64,000 bases of DNA from Rallus limicola. Lineage: Eukaryota; Chordata; Aves; Gruiformes; Rallidae. Below the pieces are notes generated by a model. The model made no database searches. It was not told the DNA's origin and was given only the letters and a program-made list of their open reading frames with translations. The DNA lies in the NCBI GenBank assembly GCA_022605955.1, contig JAKCOZ010000001.1:21196146-21260145 (forward strand), written 5' to 3'. Within the stretch, counting starts at the first letter, position 1. Each line of letters starts with the position of its first letter. Of the stretch, positions 13,551 to 27,655 are shown one piece after another. Made by a program: the position numbers and the translations under genes.

Positions 13551-16500
13551 CCTTCCAGTCTTTACTAACGTCATCGGTGTAACATCTGTAGCATCTGTTT
13601 ATTAACTCCTCTAGCATCCTTATAGTAAAAAGACTCCCATTTTCAAAAGGATGGATTTACTTGCACTCTAGAAGTTATTTCTGATTGATGAAGTTCTACT
13701 GATTATTGCGTTCATTCCTCTTGTCTATGTAGAAGATGATTTGCACACATGGGAGAGAATAACCCAAGGAAAAACCTGGACTATGTAGCAGTGTATGGCA
13801 GGTATGTATGTTTTTTCACATCACTTGCTCTCATCATACACTCATCTTGGCAAGATGGAAAGAGCAAGTGACTTAGAGTGATATGACAAATGTTCTTTAA
13901 AGTCCCCAGTAGATATGGATAGAGCAGAAAGCATGAACTTTGTTGTTTAGAAAGTTCATGAAAGTTCTCATCCTTTAGAAAGGTTGAGAAGACCTTTGTC
14001 CCACATCAGTACCTGTATATGTGTGACGTCAAAGGGCAACTGTTTTAAATAAGAGGCATATTAATGCTTCGACTGTTGCAGAAGTGCAGTCACACTACCT
14101 AAATAGAAATTGTCATGTCTGATTGCATCAATACAGTTAGGCATGACAAAGTATGAAATTCGAAATACCACGAGGTGCAGGATCTTTTCTGCTATCAGAT
14201 CATTGTAAGGAACTTTAGAAAGATTTCATGTTGAATTTTCAGTTTTGTATTCCTTAGATGTCCTGACTTGGCAGCATTCAGTTCCAAAAGTGTCTGGTTT
14301 TGGTACAAATGACTCATAAATAAAACTTACCGTAGAAGCTTTAAAGCTGGCACATCGGTTTTCCACAATGCAAATTCATAAGGAACTTATTCTCGAAGTG
14401 CTAACACAAATACTAGAGTAAAAATACAGGGTAACTGTAAGGGAGTGGGATGAAGAGAGCTAATCACTTTAGTGCAGAGAGATTAATTGAAATGGTAAGG
14501 TTTGGGGGTTTTTTTGCTTTTTTTTTTTTTTTTTACTTCTTAACTGCTTCTTTTAAAGGCAAACACTCCAGAAGCACTCGATCACATTCGATCCAAAGAA
14601 TTTAATATTTTTAATACTTGCATTCCTTCATTACTGTTTGAATCACAGATACAAATCTTGAATGAGGGACACCTGAGGTGCGAGGTGCCCAAAGAAATGT
14701 GGCAGACTGCTTGGGAAGAAAGCTTTAGTGATAGGAAGAGAATCAGATTTTTCTGCTTTGTGATAATAAATGAGGACTGACAACAAGCCTGAGTGTGATT
14801 TCACATTTTCCACATTTCAGATCCTTCCAGCTTATTTATGGTTCCTGCACTCTGCTTTCTGCTAAAAATAACAATAATTGCCTCCCACTGATTTTGATCC
14901 ACCAAAGGCAGGAGAAGTCGGAGTCCTCCTGCATGCAGGCTGCAGTGAGTTGCCAGAGCTTTAGCTGCCATTCGGTCTGACTTGATGACAACGAAGCTGT
15001 ACCTGAGATTTATGGTGGAGTCATGCTCCTTAACCAAGCTAAGTGTCATCACCAAGGCACCAAAAACTGAGCAAGCAGGAAAAAGGATGGGAGGTTGTAG
15101 GAGAAATACTCTTATTGTAGTTACAAACTGAAGTTAGGATGAGGGTGGCAGTAAAGACGACCGGCTTTTTCTTCACGGTCTACCGCAATGGCCCCTATTT
15201 GGGATTTTGTCCCGCTTGCGCTCAGCTTTCACTTAATGCCACGAAACTTCCTGCCAGCCAGCAGCCCATAGGTGTCTTCCCCAGCCACCATTTTATAGGA
15301 GCCTGACAGAGACAAAGCCATGAAGCCCTTGGTGTGTCTGTCTCACAGTGGGCTGTCCTCGTCTCTGGTTCTGCTGCTGCCGGACGTTGTTTTCTGCTTC
15401 TTTAAAACCGCAGCTGAAACCTTGTTTTAGTGAACCAAGATCAAGTAAATGTAGCGTGGTTCCATCCTTCCTGCTGCTGTCAGTCTGGCCAGACATGGAA
15501 ACACCTGTCCGCCTTCATGTGCCGGCAAACCTTCGGAAAATAACCCCACCGCCCTCTAACTTGAAAAAAAGCAAGTATTCAGAGGGAAAATTCTCTTTCC
15601 AGTCAAATGGAGTGAATGACTCAAATTCTCATTTGATTTCAGCTTTTATATTTACTGATCTTCCAGCATATTAACATTTTGGAAATAAACTGTGTAAACT
15701 TTCACACTTGTTTTTAAAGGAGCTATGTAGACAGTACAAAATGAAGCCTGTTTTCTCCAGGTACAGCAGTAGCCACCCTTGAGAAGCTTGTCTTATTTCC
15801 AAATTTCCTGCAGGCGATTTGCAATAACCAATTATGTAGTAAGGACAAAAAAAGAAACCCCACATCCCAAACCACGTATAAGACCTAAATGACTGCAGAA
15901 AAACAGTTGGTTTTGTGAAAAAGAATTGAGATTTTAAAAATCTGGCAAGTTGTTAATAATTAAAAAAGTTAAAGCAATGAAGTATTGTCAGCCTTCAGAT
16001 TTTGTCCTCATCTGCCAGGAGCCTGGAGCATCAGTGGTTCTGAGGGTGGCTGGTTGTTTCCCTGATTAAGAGTGTGAATGAGCACAGTGTCTGCAGCTGA
16101 TGCTAGGTATTGATTTACTAGCATATAGAAATACTGATGGACTTGACTTTCCTTTGAAAGCTGAAGAATGCTAAGTCAGCATTGTGACAGCTGTGCCTCT
16201 GCTCACGTTTTGAACTCACTTTGTTTTGGATTCCTGGGCCTGACTGCTCCTTAGTTTTATATTTATTTTTCCCGTTAAAGTTCATGTTACAAGATAGGTG
16301 CTCCTGCCTCATCTTTCTCCATTTGGTTATAAATAAACAAATCTCAGCATCATGCAAAGTTCATGGAGTTTACAGTTTAATTTTCATCATTTGTTTGGCC
16401 TGCCTCCAGAAAAGAAATAATTTTTTTTTTTTTTTTTTAAGTGCTTGGTGATTTAGGTGTATTCTTTCAGAATTAATGGACTTCTCTGCCCAGGATGTTG

Positions 16501-17449
16501 CCATTTGTTACTCAAAAAGCCCAGAGTAATACCTGTAAAGATAGTTTACCTCACCTGTCTCATGAGTTGTAGCCTGGTGTATGAACAGTTAAGGATAGCG
16601 GTATCGCCCCAAACTCCCACATTCCCTGGAAAGACTTTCCCAATGTCCTTTTACTAATATAATATAATCACAAGATAAGTCTGGGGAGGGTTTTTTCTGC
16701 CATCATATCTGATGAAGACTTGATTTTTGGTTATCTCTTCTCTACTTTTCTGTCCTCATGTGGCATAGAATAATTTAAATTACAGGACTGGTATAGAAAA
16801 AAGGGGGAGGAAAAACTATTTGGAAACTTCTTGAAAACCAAGACAAACATCTGATTAGATTACATTAGATTACATCAGATTGAGGAGTATCCATCATTGA
16901 AAAGGATGTTGTGCAAAGACAGCATCGAAGCTTTTCTTATTGTTGAACCTGGGTACATAATCTAGATCCCATGTTGATAGTTCTGAGGTAAGTTGGGGTT
17001 TTGGGGCTTGGATATTTTGGCAGGGGAGGGATGGGGCGGGGGCAATGATGACACTATTCCAACAGGCAGGTCGAAGATGAGGACTGAAGGAGACAACTGT
17101 CCAAGACTTCTGCATCTACAGCCTTATGAATGCTAAAGACTCAGCTGGACAAGTCTGCTGGGCATTTCAACACTGTTGCCATAAGGATATCAACAAGCTC
17201 TTTTGTGAAGCCTGTAGTTTTTTGGCAGAGTGTAAATGAGCAAAAAATTTATGTTAGCTTTGGCTCTAGGTTGTTTTGCAAATTAATACATTTTTATCAG
17301 TCTTGCTTTACATGAAGTGCTATTTCTGGATAAGAAATTGTAAATGATGATGAATAGAGTGCTATTTGTAATCAGCTAATTAACTCAATGTGTCTAGGGG
17401 GATAGGCAAGGACCCATGGTGCTGTCCAACCCAATAAAATCAGAGTGGA
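13551..17449. other. Noncoding, with poly-T runs
   Basis: No recognisable gene. Poly-T runs are at about 14510-14535 and 16421-16438, and a triple AGATTACAT repeat is at about 16855-16880. A GC-richer patch at 15.15-15.5 kb has no exon that I recognise. Confidence 0.5.
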
Positions 17450-18105
17450 ACAGAATAGAATACAACACAATACAATACAATATTTGAGGTTGGAAAAGAC
17501 CACTAAGATCATCAAGTCCAACCACCTGTCCAATACCACCATGTCAACTAAACCATGCCCTGGAGTGCTACATCTACATATTTTTTGAACAGGGATGGTG
17601 GCTCCACTACCCCTCTGGGCAGCCTGTTCCAATGCCTGACCGCTATTTCAGTGAAGAAATTTTTCCTAATATCCAATGTAAACCTATTCTGATGAACCTA
17701 TTCTGAGACCAGCTCCTGCCTCATTACAATTTCCTTTCAGGTAGTTGTAGAGAGTGATATGGTCTCCTCTCCTCAGCATCCTCTTCTCCAGACAAAACAA
17801 CCCCAGTTCCTTCCACTGCTCCTCATAAGACTTGTGCTCCAGACCTTTCACCAGCTTTGTTTCCCTTCTCTATGCCCACTCCAGCACCTTAATGTCCTTT
17901 TTGTAGTGACAGGCCCAAAACTGACCACAGCACTTCAGGTGCAGCCTCACCAGTGCCAAGTACAGGGGGACAGACACTTCCCTAGTTCTGCTGGCCACAC
18001 TACTCCTGATACAAGCCAGGATGCTGTTGGCCTTCACACCATGCCGTTTTATGGTACAGACAATTCTTTTTAGGATCATTTTTATTTGCTGTTTCACAGC
18101 AGCAC
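17450..18105 (-). mobile_element. CR1 LINE, older divergent subfamily
   Basis: A reverse-oriented copy differing from the two above: it has GAGGTTGGAAAAGACCACTA and AGATCATCAAGTCCAACCA near the 3' end. The ORF2 remnant on the minus strand (17870-18097) includes [20 protein letters not shown] and [20 protein letters not shown]. An AATAC/ACAAT-type simple repeat at 17452-17480 stands in for the usual 3' octamer. Confidence 0.85.
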
Positions 18106-21100
18106 GCAGAACTCGAGGCCAGCCCTTTGATCATACCTGTGAACACATATATATTTGTAGAACTGAGGACAAAATTTAGCTAATGCATTTACCTGCTGGA
18201 CAGGTGATGAAACACCAACTGTACTAGACCAGCCCTACGAGTAGCATGTATGCACTGCGCAGTTAAATGTTGTATCAGTAACCACTGCTGCTTACCTGCC
18301 TCATAAGCAAAATAATAATCAGGATTTTTTTTTCCTACACATGGCACTGGGAGGACTTTTCGAGGTACTTAACATTAGGCAGATAAGTGTAAGAAGAACA
18401 GAAAGTGACTTAAATCCAAGCAGACTTGAATGATGTCAATGGTGTTGAACGAGTCCCCTTGTAAACAGCCTTCTTAATACAGCAGTTGCCATGTAACATG
18501 CTTAGGCTATGTCCTTCTTCCTGAGGCCAAATTAAAGTGCTCCCAGTCTCTACTACTTCTCCCCTGTGAATCTGAAAAGAGGGACTGTTGGGCAGCTCAC
18601 TGCTCAGCCTGGTTCTTCATCTCTCCTAACTGCACCATTATCACCCATAAGGAACCCATTAATGCCGAAGAGGTTTTGAAACCAAAGCCTCTCTTTTCGG
18701 AGCCCTGATCTAGGAATGCTTTAAGGGTATATGCCAGCTCAAGAATCAGATTCATTTTGGTTCTGGGAATCAAACCACAGCCTCTGAAAAACAATGGAAT
18801 TCATGGCTCCTTCCAGAAAGTTAAGCAACAGCCTGAGCTTTTTGCTAAAAGAAGGCTAATAAGGTTTGATGTAACATCAGAGGAGCTAATTCAGATCTAA
18901 TAACAATAGTTGTTTTTTGAACACTTTAGCCTTAACACAAACAATTTCTCACTTAATAATTTTCCTTCCTAGGGCCTTCTTTTGGAATATCCTACGAGCA
19001 GATGTCCTACTTAACAGGAGACCCCTCATATTCTGCCAATTTTCAGCTATGTTTAAGTATTTACTGATTGAGAACATTTTGACCATTAGACAAAGAATCC
19101 TCTCTTTCTGTGTGGCATGCCAGATGTCAGCTGCAATGTGATCTGCAGAAAGACACGCTGTCTTAAGTCTACCTGGGCAGCAGTGTGATGGGCTTAGTCA
19201 TTTCTGCCTTATTTGAAACAGCACTGTCCCTATTTCAAAGTAGATGTTAGGAAACCATAAGCTGTATACAAGGCAGCATGTTATGCACAGGGTTAAGTGG
19301 CAGAGGAAAACTGGTCTACACTGTGCCAGCAGAATTGCCACCAACTATATGGAGAATCAAAAGCAGCAGCAATCATGATCTCAAGGGAACAGACATTTCA
19401 GAATGTGATTGGATTCACATTTCAGGAGTAAGAGGATTTGGTACTAAAACGTTTGCTCCCATCAGCCTAAATGTAGGTGGAAGATGTAGCCAGATACTCT
19501 GACCTTTGTAAGCAGCCATGAGGTAACGTGAGCCTAAATCACTCCAGTTTTTTCTGGGATCTTAAGTTTCAGTTCTGATAAGGGGCAGTAGCAAAATGGG
19601 TGGGGGGGGAAGATGACACCAATTGGTATCCTTGGAAAAAAAAACCAAACAGGTTTTTAAAAAAATTTTTAAAAAATTGAAAAAAATCCAGGGGAAAAAA
19701 GTGACCAAAATGGGTAGGTTTCCTGAAAGGAGCTTCCACTGGAATTCATGTCCTGCTTACCATACCTGCTGTAAACTTCAGCATCTGTATCTTCCTGTTT
19801 GTACCCTGCGCAGGTCTGGCGTAGCTGTACACAGCCGAAACAAAGCCAGGTCTGTGTGCCTGCTCAGGCACAGCGATGGGAAGAAGAACTCAAGTGGTAA
19901 ATGAAGTTGTTTTAGGAGCAGGTTTTGTGATTATACTTTAATTACTAATGAACTGGCTGGTTCAATTTGTGCAAATCTGAGATGAGTAAGTTCATTAAAA
20001 AAATATTAAAAACTCCTAGGAAGTTAAAGGCACTAAAGTGGCCATAAATAAATGTTAAAGAGTAAAACTAGATGTTGAAAAACAGTCTCCCCAGATATGT
20101 TGGACAAGAGCCTACAAAAGCCTTCAAAAGAATTTTCTTCAAAACACTACGAAAGTTAACAGGAAACACTCTATAGGAGACTTCATGATAATTATGAAGA
20201 TGTTGTTTGGCACTTTCTGAATAATGTGTTCCCTTGTTTTAAGAAAATTATACTGACAATTCACAATAGCCCAAAAATAAATGATAGGGACAGCAACAAA
20301 TGAATGCTCGGGAGTGAGTTCAGATTGGCAGTATTTTATGTTAAGCAGTGGTTTAGTGGTAGGCTAACAGAAGTACTTCCTGTGCAGAGTATTTTGGAGA
20401 TGAAAATGAGTTCCATAGGTTTGGTTGGACCAAGTACGACAGCACATTTGATTGAACCTAATACAGCCAGCCCAGGATAAACACAGATAAGGAAAGCCAT
20501 CTCTGCCCTTTTCTGCCAAAGTCTCTGTTCCTCCTTCTGATCGTGAACAGATGTTTTAAGGCTTCAATACACATTATTTGGTGGGTGGTCATTTACCTTT
20601 GTGGTTCTTCCAGTTGCATCAGCATAGTTCTCTTCCCTTTCCTCCTCCCCAGATTAGAACTGGTCCCTTAGATTCACCAGTTTGTTGTTCTGAATCTGTT
20701 TTATTTCTGATTTCACTGTTTGTTTTTCCTATTTTATTTTATTTTATTTTAATTTCAGTAATGAGTATGGGGCTACTAACTTAGGTTTATTATATTTTCC
20801 CATCTTGTGATGCAAAGGGTTCTTGTGCATTGACTCCTTGAGGTGTATCTCAGCCATCATTTAGTTGCTGGGAGTGGAGGACCCATCACACTTGATCAAA
20901 CTCTCCTTGCACCTACAGTAGCACCCTTTGCAGAGTCTCACAAGTGGCACCAGAGACACAAGCAGATCACCACAAACATCTTTGCTGTGTAGTTTGTTCC
21001 TCAGTGTTTCCTTTGTGAGACTCTCTGTTCCTCTTCTGTCATTTTAACTGGCAACAAATCTCTCCTGTGTTCCCTGTTGGACCATCAAACAAGCTGGTGT

Positions 21101-24100
21101 CTTCTCACCAGAAGCTACATGGGGACCTTTACAAGCAAGTGCCATCTCCTGTTAGCCCAAATTCTACACTGAAAATCCACAGATGGGAAAAATCTTTCCA
21201 GCTCCGGCTGACCCACTGCAACCCATGAGCAGGTAACACTTCTCCAGGTCCTCTGGCTCTGGTTACAATACAACTTTCTAAGAAACTTACTGAGGTATTG
21301 ATCCTTAGTATCCAGAAACTGAAGGAAAAGTGTTTCATGCTCCCAGTGTAATGTGTTGTCATTTAATGTAATTGGTTGTATATTCATTACAGGATAATAA
21401 GGAGTTCTTTATGCTTTTCTTTATTTCCACTGGGGCCAGCAACAAATGGCATGTTCAGGCTCTGAGGCAAGGTCTTGTAGCCCTATCCTTCTCCTCATTT
21501 CTTACATGGGAACTCTCTTCTTTCTTAGCTGTTCTCTCAGTTTCTAAACTTTAAACCTGTTTTGGGGTCTGTCTGTCTTGAGAGTAACTGACAAAAATGC
21601 TGGGGAAGGGAATTGATGATTCTATCAAGAGTTACTTAATTTAGTATTCCAGATGATGATCCATCTGCAGCTCCCCTTGAAGAAAATTGAGAGATCACTA
21701 ATCCCCATTTTGCCACACCATTTATTTGTTACCATGATTTATGAGATGTTTTCTATAACCCATCCGTGATATTCCTAGGATTTTGGTTTCCCAGATTTCT
21801 GTTTTTCCAAAGCCCAGACCTATGCACAGAAGCTTCTGTTCTTTCTAGAAATCTGTGAGAGTTATCTGTCCCCAGTCCTGAGTGGAGAAACTGGTACACA
21901 GAGCTTGCTGCTCACTGAATTTAACTGGGTAGCTTGAGAGTCAACCCGCTTTCATCCTTCAGCCCCTACAAAAGAACACTCAGTGGTCTACAGGACTCTG
22001 CTTTTACTCCAGAAATTGTTTTTTATTTGTCTGTTTGTGCATTTTTCCATACTGCATTTTTATCTGACAGTGCAATGAACAGTTTCCAACCCTGTCTTTC
22101 TTTAGTTTCCTCTCACTCCTCTTTAGTCCTAACATTGTTAAATATTTTTGCAACCAGAAGGTATTTTTGGAGTGAATATACTGCCATGACTCTCTGTTTT
22201 CAATGGCAACGCTCAGTTCTGGCTGCCATAAGCAGACACAAGATGCCATGTAAAACTGCAAGTTGATTTTTAAAAAATCTGATTATATAATGTTGTACCA
22301 TTCCTTTTGGTTGAAATTCCAGGAAAGTAGCAATAGGGATTTTGTATTGCCTACCCTAAACAGTAAGTATGCTTTAAATTCAGCTGAAGACTAAAAAGCT
22401 ATGCTAATACAATAATAAAGTTCAAATTTTAAAGCTGTTTGGCAAGGAGAGGTACTGAAAAAATGTCAGCTTCACCCTTTGACAGCATTGGCAATCACCC
22501 TTTAAAATCTGCTATAATACTATAATTACCCCAAATATTTGGTTTAAACACTTTGAAGCTAACCAGCCATGCCAGCTGTAGGCAGGATCGCAGTTGAGAG
22601 TTGATTTTGGTCAACAGTCAGGTCAGAGAGCACCCATGACTTACTACCTGCATACGTTTAAATTCCCCAGACATCAGATGGAGACCACAAAATGGAGGAA
22701 AGACAGGCTAATTTGTTGACTGTCATGAAGAAAGATGATTTCTGGAACAGAATCATAGAAACCACATCCTAATACTAACATACTAGGAGAGCCATTTGCC
22801 AACACAATTTGTGTGAATTGAGTATTAGGTAACACAGAAGGACAGAGGACAAAGGGAGAAATAAGAAATGGCGCCATCTCCGTGCCCCCAAAACCAAGAG
22901 GAAGCCATGCCAATGGAAAGCTTCCACACTCCTGAGGAAACGAGTGCTTGTTGAAGCCTGGCTCCTGGTTCCTTGGTTGCTTCTAAGACTGACACAGCTA
23001 CTTGGGTACTTCTCAGATCTTGCCACAGCATGATTATATTTACACACAATAGCTATTGCCCTGAGTTTTGAATTAAGTGTAAATAGAGGCTTAATCAAAA
23101 CCACATCCTTTTGTAATCTGTGGCATTGGTTCTGATACCTCAGGTCTAAACACTTAGATTTCAACACTCCATTTCCATTCCTTCAATAGGAAAACAAGTT
23201 GGGTTAAACCAGAACAAGCAGACAGTCTTAGAGTTTGATGCCTGCTTCAAGCTGCCTACAGAGAAATGACTTATTTTCCAGATTCATCCTTCGCGCTATT
23301 CTGACTCCAGAGGCAGTCCAGGAAACAACCACAGGCCCTGTGAACAACATATGTCCTTGCCGAGTAGAGCAAGAAAGACTAAGATTTCAAGCCAGCCAAA
23401 GGCCTGTAATCTCGTTTTAGTAAGATCACTTTCCCTTTGCATGAAGGTTCTTATCTCCTGTTGAATTTGAATCTTCAAAGATTAAATAGCAGTCTGTAAG
23501 AATAGTATGGTATTTCATCAGGATGCATTTTTGAGCATTACATTTCTTGCCTTAAGATCAGAGCTAGGGTCAAAATCAGTTCTAAGCAGTAAACAGAGCA
23601 AGATTTTATATGTGACCTTAATGAAACTTCAAATCTGTACAAAATTTTGTGTATAGCCTAAAGGAAAAAAAGTCCACAAATTAGTATGAAAAACTTGGGG
23701 AACAGACTAGGTGTTGTGTAAAACAACATGTGTGGTAATCCCAGAATAATAGGTTTTTACTTTCCTAGGACACCAATATGAATTAAATCTAGTAAAGATT
23801 ACAAAAACTATAAATCAGCCTAGAAATGCTAGGATGCAACAAAGCCTAGATCTGTAAGCCCTTGTGTCAGATCAGTTGATTCGAGCATAATCAAGGTTTT
23901 TGAACTATCTACACATTGGATGTTTAAAGCAGGAGCTGGTTGATTTGAACAGAAAAAAAAATTCCTTTGAGTTGTAGCATTGCTCAACAACTGCATTATC
24001 CAGTCACCCATAAACAGAAAATAAATACTTCCAGATTCTAGATAAAATAAACAAATATTTTAAAAATGCCTTTATGCACAAAGATAAAAGCTAAGGCACA

Positions 24101-24195
24101 TATTATCTCCCATTACCAGGGTTATTTCCTTTTCCTTTTCTAGTTAGAATTTCCCTAGTCATCCACAAAATGTTTAAAATCGGTGTTAACACTCG
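18106..24195. other. Noncoding, 6 kb without repeats recognised
   Basis: Unique-looking sequence. Scattered short frames (up to 130 codons, minus strand 22775-23167) show no family features. A TTTTA tandem run is at about 20730-20752. No exon or RNA gene is seen. Confidence 0.5.
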
Positions 24196-24627
24196 ACAAG
24201 AAACTACTGGAGAGAATCCAGTGGAGGGCTCTGAGATGAACATCTCTTGTGTGAGGAAAGGCTGAGAGAGCTGGGGCTGTTCAGCCTGGAGAAGACTAAC
24301 GGTTACAAATATCTAAAGGGAGGATGTGTAGAGGATGGGGCCAAACTCTTCTCAGTGGTGCCCAATGACAGGACAAGGGGCATAAGGCACACACTAGAAC
24401 ACAGTAAGTTATGTCTAAGCATGAGGGAAAACTTCACTATGAGGGTGACAGAGCACTGGGACAGGCTGCCCAGAGAGGTTGTGGAGTCTCCTTCTCTGGA
24501 GAGATTTAAAACCCACCTGGACACAATCCCATGCAACCTGCTGTAGGTGATCCTGCTTTGGCAGAGGGCTTGGACTTAATAATCTCCAAAGGTCCCTGAC
24601 ATCTCCTGACATTCTGGGATTCTGTGA
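24196..24627 (+). mobile_element. CR1 LINE, 5'-truncated
   Basis: A sense-strand copy from GAGAGAATCCAGTGGAGGGC to the TCTGGGATTCTGTGA end. The ORF2 tail is visible ([20 protein letters not shown] and [20 protein letters not shown]), with a small deletion after LFSLEK. Confidence 0.9.
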
Positions 24628-27124
24628 GTTTTCACGTTTTCCACTTTTGCCATATACAACGATATGAAACAAAACCCCTGTTGCAGGTAGATGATCATTT
24701 CATACTGACCTGCCTCTCTATGTGACGTTGCCGGCTTGAGAGACCCCTTACCAAGTTGATATCAACCTGTGCTACCACTGCTCTTCCCACTGCCACAGCA
24801 AAATACTCAATTCAAATTGGAAAAGTCCATAAAAGCTGTCTAATATGTTTCAACTGTTTGATATGGTGTAGGAGGAAAGATGCCTCATTACAGGGAGATC
24901 CATCAGCTGCTAATATCTCTAATAAAACTAGGGCTACAGATATACTTTTCCTGCAGATTTCATGACAAATATCTAGATGTTCATCAGAAAAATCTGCTTT
25001 GAAAAATGTACCTTCTACTTACCATTAATTTTATGAGTGCTTTGGGGGAGGGGTCCTGTTGTGGAGTAAGAAGGGGCTGCCACATTAAACATGTCTATCA
25101 ATAACAAAGTACTCATACTTTGTTAAAGCCCTTTCTATACTTATTTTTAAAAAATCCATCCAAGATTTGATGAGAGTTTTAGAGGAATATCTATTTAAGA
25201 CCAAGAATGATGAACTTGTATAACTGCAGGTAAAATAATAGATGTTGAGGGGCCTGGATGATTGCTGTGTTTCACAGAAGACAAGCAAAAAAATGTGTTG
25301 TTCAAGTGTTTAGATAGGCAAGGGAATGACTGACAACAGACTTCCTGCATGTAAACAAAAGTGGACAGGTACAGCAGCTGTCTTTGAAATTTTTTTTCCC
25401 AACCTGATACAACACTGTTTCTGGGCACAGAATGGCTACAACATTGAAATGTTAAAATCTTGTTCTTTTCATTTTGTCTCATAAAAATAAGGTCTATATT
25501 GTCTCCTGATGCTCCACTGCAACCTGACAGAAGCTGAACTGATTGAAGCTACTGAGTAAAATATAAATTCTTTGTAATAGGGTAGAAAACACTTCCCAAG
25601 GGAAGTGCCTTACCAGCGACAGCTGAATTGCAGCTCTTGCCAGCCCTAACTACTGTAAGCGGTTCCTTTGATTTAGACAAATTAATTTGAACATTGAAGT
25701 TGCTATGAAACTACATGTTGCTATGAAACTACATGTAAATAAACATATTTACTTAGACCAAGGCTGGATGGCAAGGAAACTTAGATTTGACTTGTTTTCC
25801 GCAAAGGCATAATTTAAAGGCATAATCAGTTAACTGGGTCTCCAGATGACTATTAAAAACAGTTAAAGCTGCTAGAAAACTATTGTACTTTGTAGCCTGA
25901 ATGTGGAAAATAAACCCTGATCATGTGGTCTACTAGTGCCACCTATTGTGTACAGGGGAAAATACAGATACCAAACATAGAAAGTGCCTATTTTCTCTTT
26001 AGAATGTAAGAAAAACTCTTTCCACATTACAATACCAGTTAGAAAACATAGCCAAAGCTCATAAAATAACTTCCTTTTTTATAAAATACATCAATTATTA
26101 TAATTTCTGTGTACTACAGCAACATGAAGGACTGTAATCACTGTCAGGCATTATCACACCAATACTGTTCATGTACCTGTTTATGAACCCCATGGGCACA
26201 CACACAAAGACAGTGACAGACCCAGCTGTGAGTTTCAGTCCAACTACTTTAGTCTTATAAATTGAAACCTATTCCAACTTCCAATTTTCTCCCACATAAA
26301 GGTACATCAGTTCATCTGGCATGGAAGTGAATGATCAGCCTCCTTAAAAGCCAGGCACCATGTTGCATTTCACCATTTTTCGGAGAAGAGGCTTTCCAGC
26401 TTTCCCAGCTTCTTCCAGAGAGCGTATCTGTAGAGCACATTGTAAACTACTGGGATCAGCTCACCAACCCCAAACCCTCTCAAGTCTTCAAGCAGACCCT
26501 CCAAAACCTGAAGGTGTGTGAAAATGTGGTGTCAATATTGAGTCTGAGACTGTATTTACAGAGCACTTTAAAATACCAAGCTCTTACGTGTCTTAAATGT
26601 CCAAAATTTACTGACATGTGTCACCATAATCCCTCTAATTTGCTTGCAACTTTTGCAACCAGTATTGCCACCTAGTAATAGAGTCTTTGCCTACTATCAA
26701 ACGTAGGCTGCTGTGAGAAATGACAGTATGCAAACAGAGGTGGTCAGAAATAAAAATGTACCCTGATTTATGAGCAAAAGCAAACAGTGACCACCGGCTG
26801 AGCACACTGAGGGGAGAAGCACAGAGAGAGTGACAACATCCTAAAAGAAAGTGGGGATCAGGTATTTTGAGTCAACTGAGGTTCATGCTTACATGATTTG
26901 GAACTGTGATGGGGACTGCAATGTAGTATTTCATCAGTTGATCGAGCTGCACAAGGTAGAAAAATGAGGCTTTGCACTTTCGGAAGGGGTAGAGAAATGA
27001 TTTAGCATAATTAGCAGAAATAACTGTTACGTGGTTTATGTAATTTATGCAAGAGAATTTTCTCAGTCACTCATGATGGGCTGAGAAATGGAAAACATCA
27101 TGTAAACAAAGTAGATGGCAAAAG
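24628..27124. other. Noncoding between CR1 copies
   Basis: Contains an 18-bp perfect tandem duplication at 25701-25736. No exon is recognised; PDAPLQPDRS at about 25506 is only a chance echo of WASHC3. Confidence 0.5.
25701..25736. repeat. 18-bp tandem duplication
   Basis: Two adjacent identical copies of TGCTATGAAACTACATGT. The perfect identity suggests a recent slippage or duplication. Confidence 0.9.
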
Positions 27125-27537
27125 ATAATTAAGGGGATGGAACACCTTCCTTATGAGGAAGGGCTAAGGGAGCTGGGCCTGTTTAGCTTAGAAGAGGAGA
27201 CTGAGGGGTGACCTTAATAATGTTTATGAATATGGTAAGGGTGAGAGTCAGGAGGTCAGAGCCAGGCTCTTCTCAGTGATGGCCAGTGATAGGACAAGGG
27301 GCAATGGGTGCAAGCTGGAGGATAGGAACTTCCATGTGAATGTAAGGAGAAACTTTCACTGTGATGGAGCACTGGAACAGGCTGCCCAGAGAGGTTGTGG
27401 AGTGTCCTTCTCCAAAGACATTCAAAACCCACCTGGATGTGTTCCTGTGTGATTTAGTCTAGGTGATTCCACTCTGGCAGGGAGGGTGGACTAGATGATC
27501 TTTCGAGATCCCTTCCAAGTCCTAATGTTCTGTGATA
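27125..27537 (+). mobile_element. CR1 LINE, 5'-truncated
   Basis: A sense-strand copy with degraded frames: GGATGGAACACCTTCCTTATG, then CTGGGCCTGTTTAGCTTAGA, GGAGCACTGGAACAGGCTGC and a final AATGTTCTGTGATA. It is more decayed than the 24.2 kb copy. It lies 1.4 kb past the DRAM1 stop, in the opposite orientation to that gene. Confidence 0.88.
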
Positions 27538-27655
27538 CCCAGTCATGCAAGACGTAAGTCTTGCAGTCAGTCAGTACTAGAATTGATTTTAATGTGATTG
27601 TAACTATACATCTCTGCAAGATAACCTGAAAGCAAATCTAAGTATTTCTGTTATT

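Noticed and set aside
25500..25545. PDAPLQPDRS as a possible WASHC3 last exon
   Set aside because: Only four residues match the WASHC3 tail (PDAP), the acidic serine-rich end is missing and no other WASHC3 exon is near.
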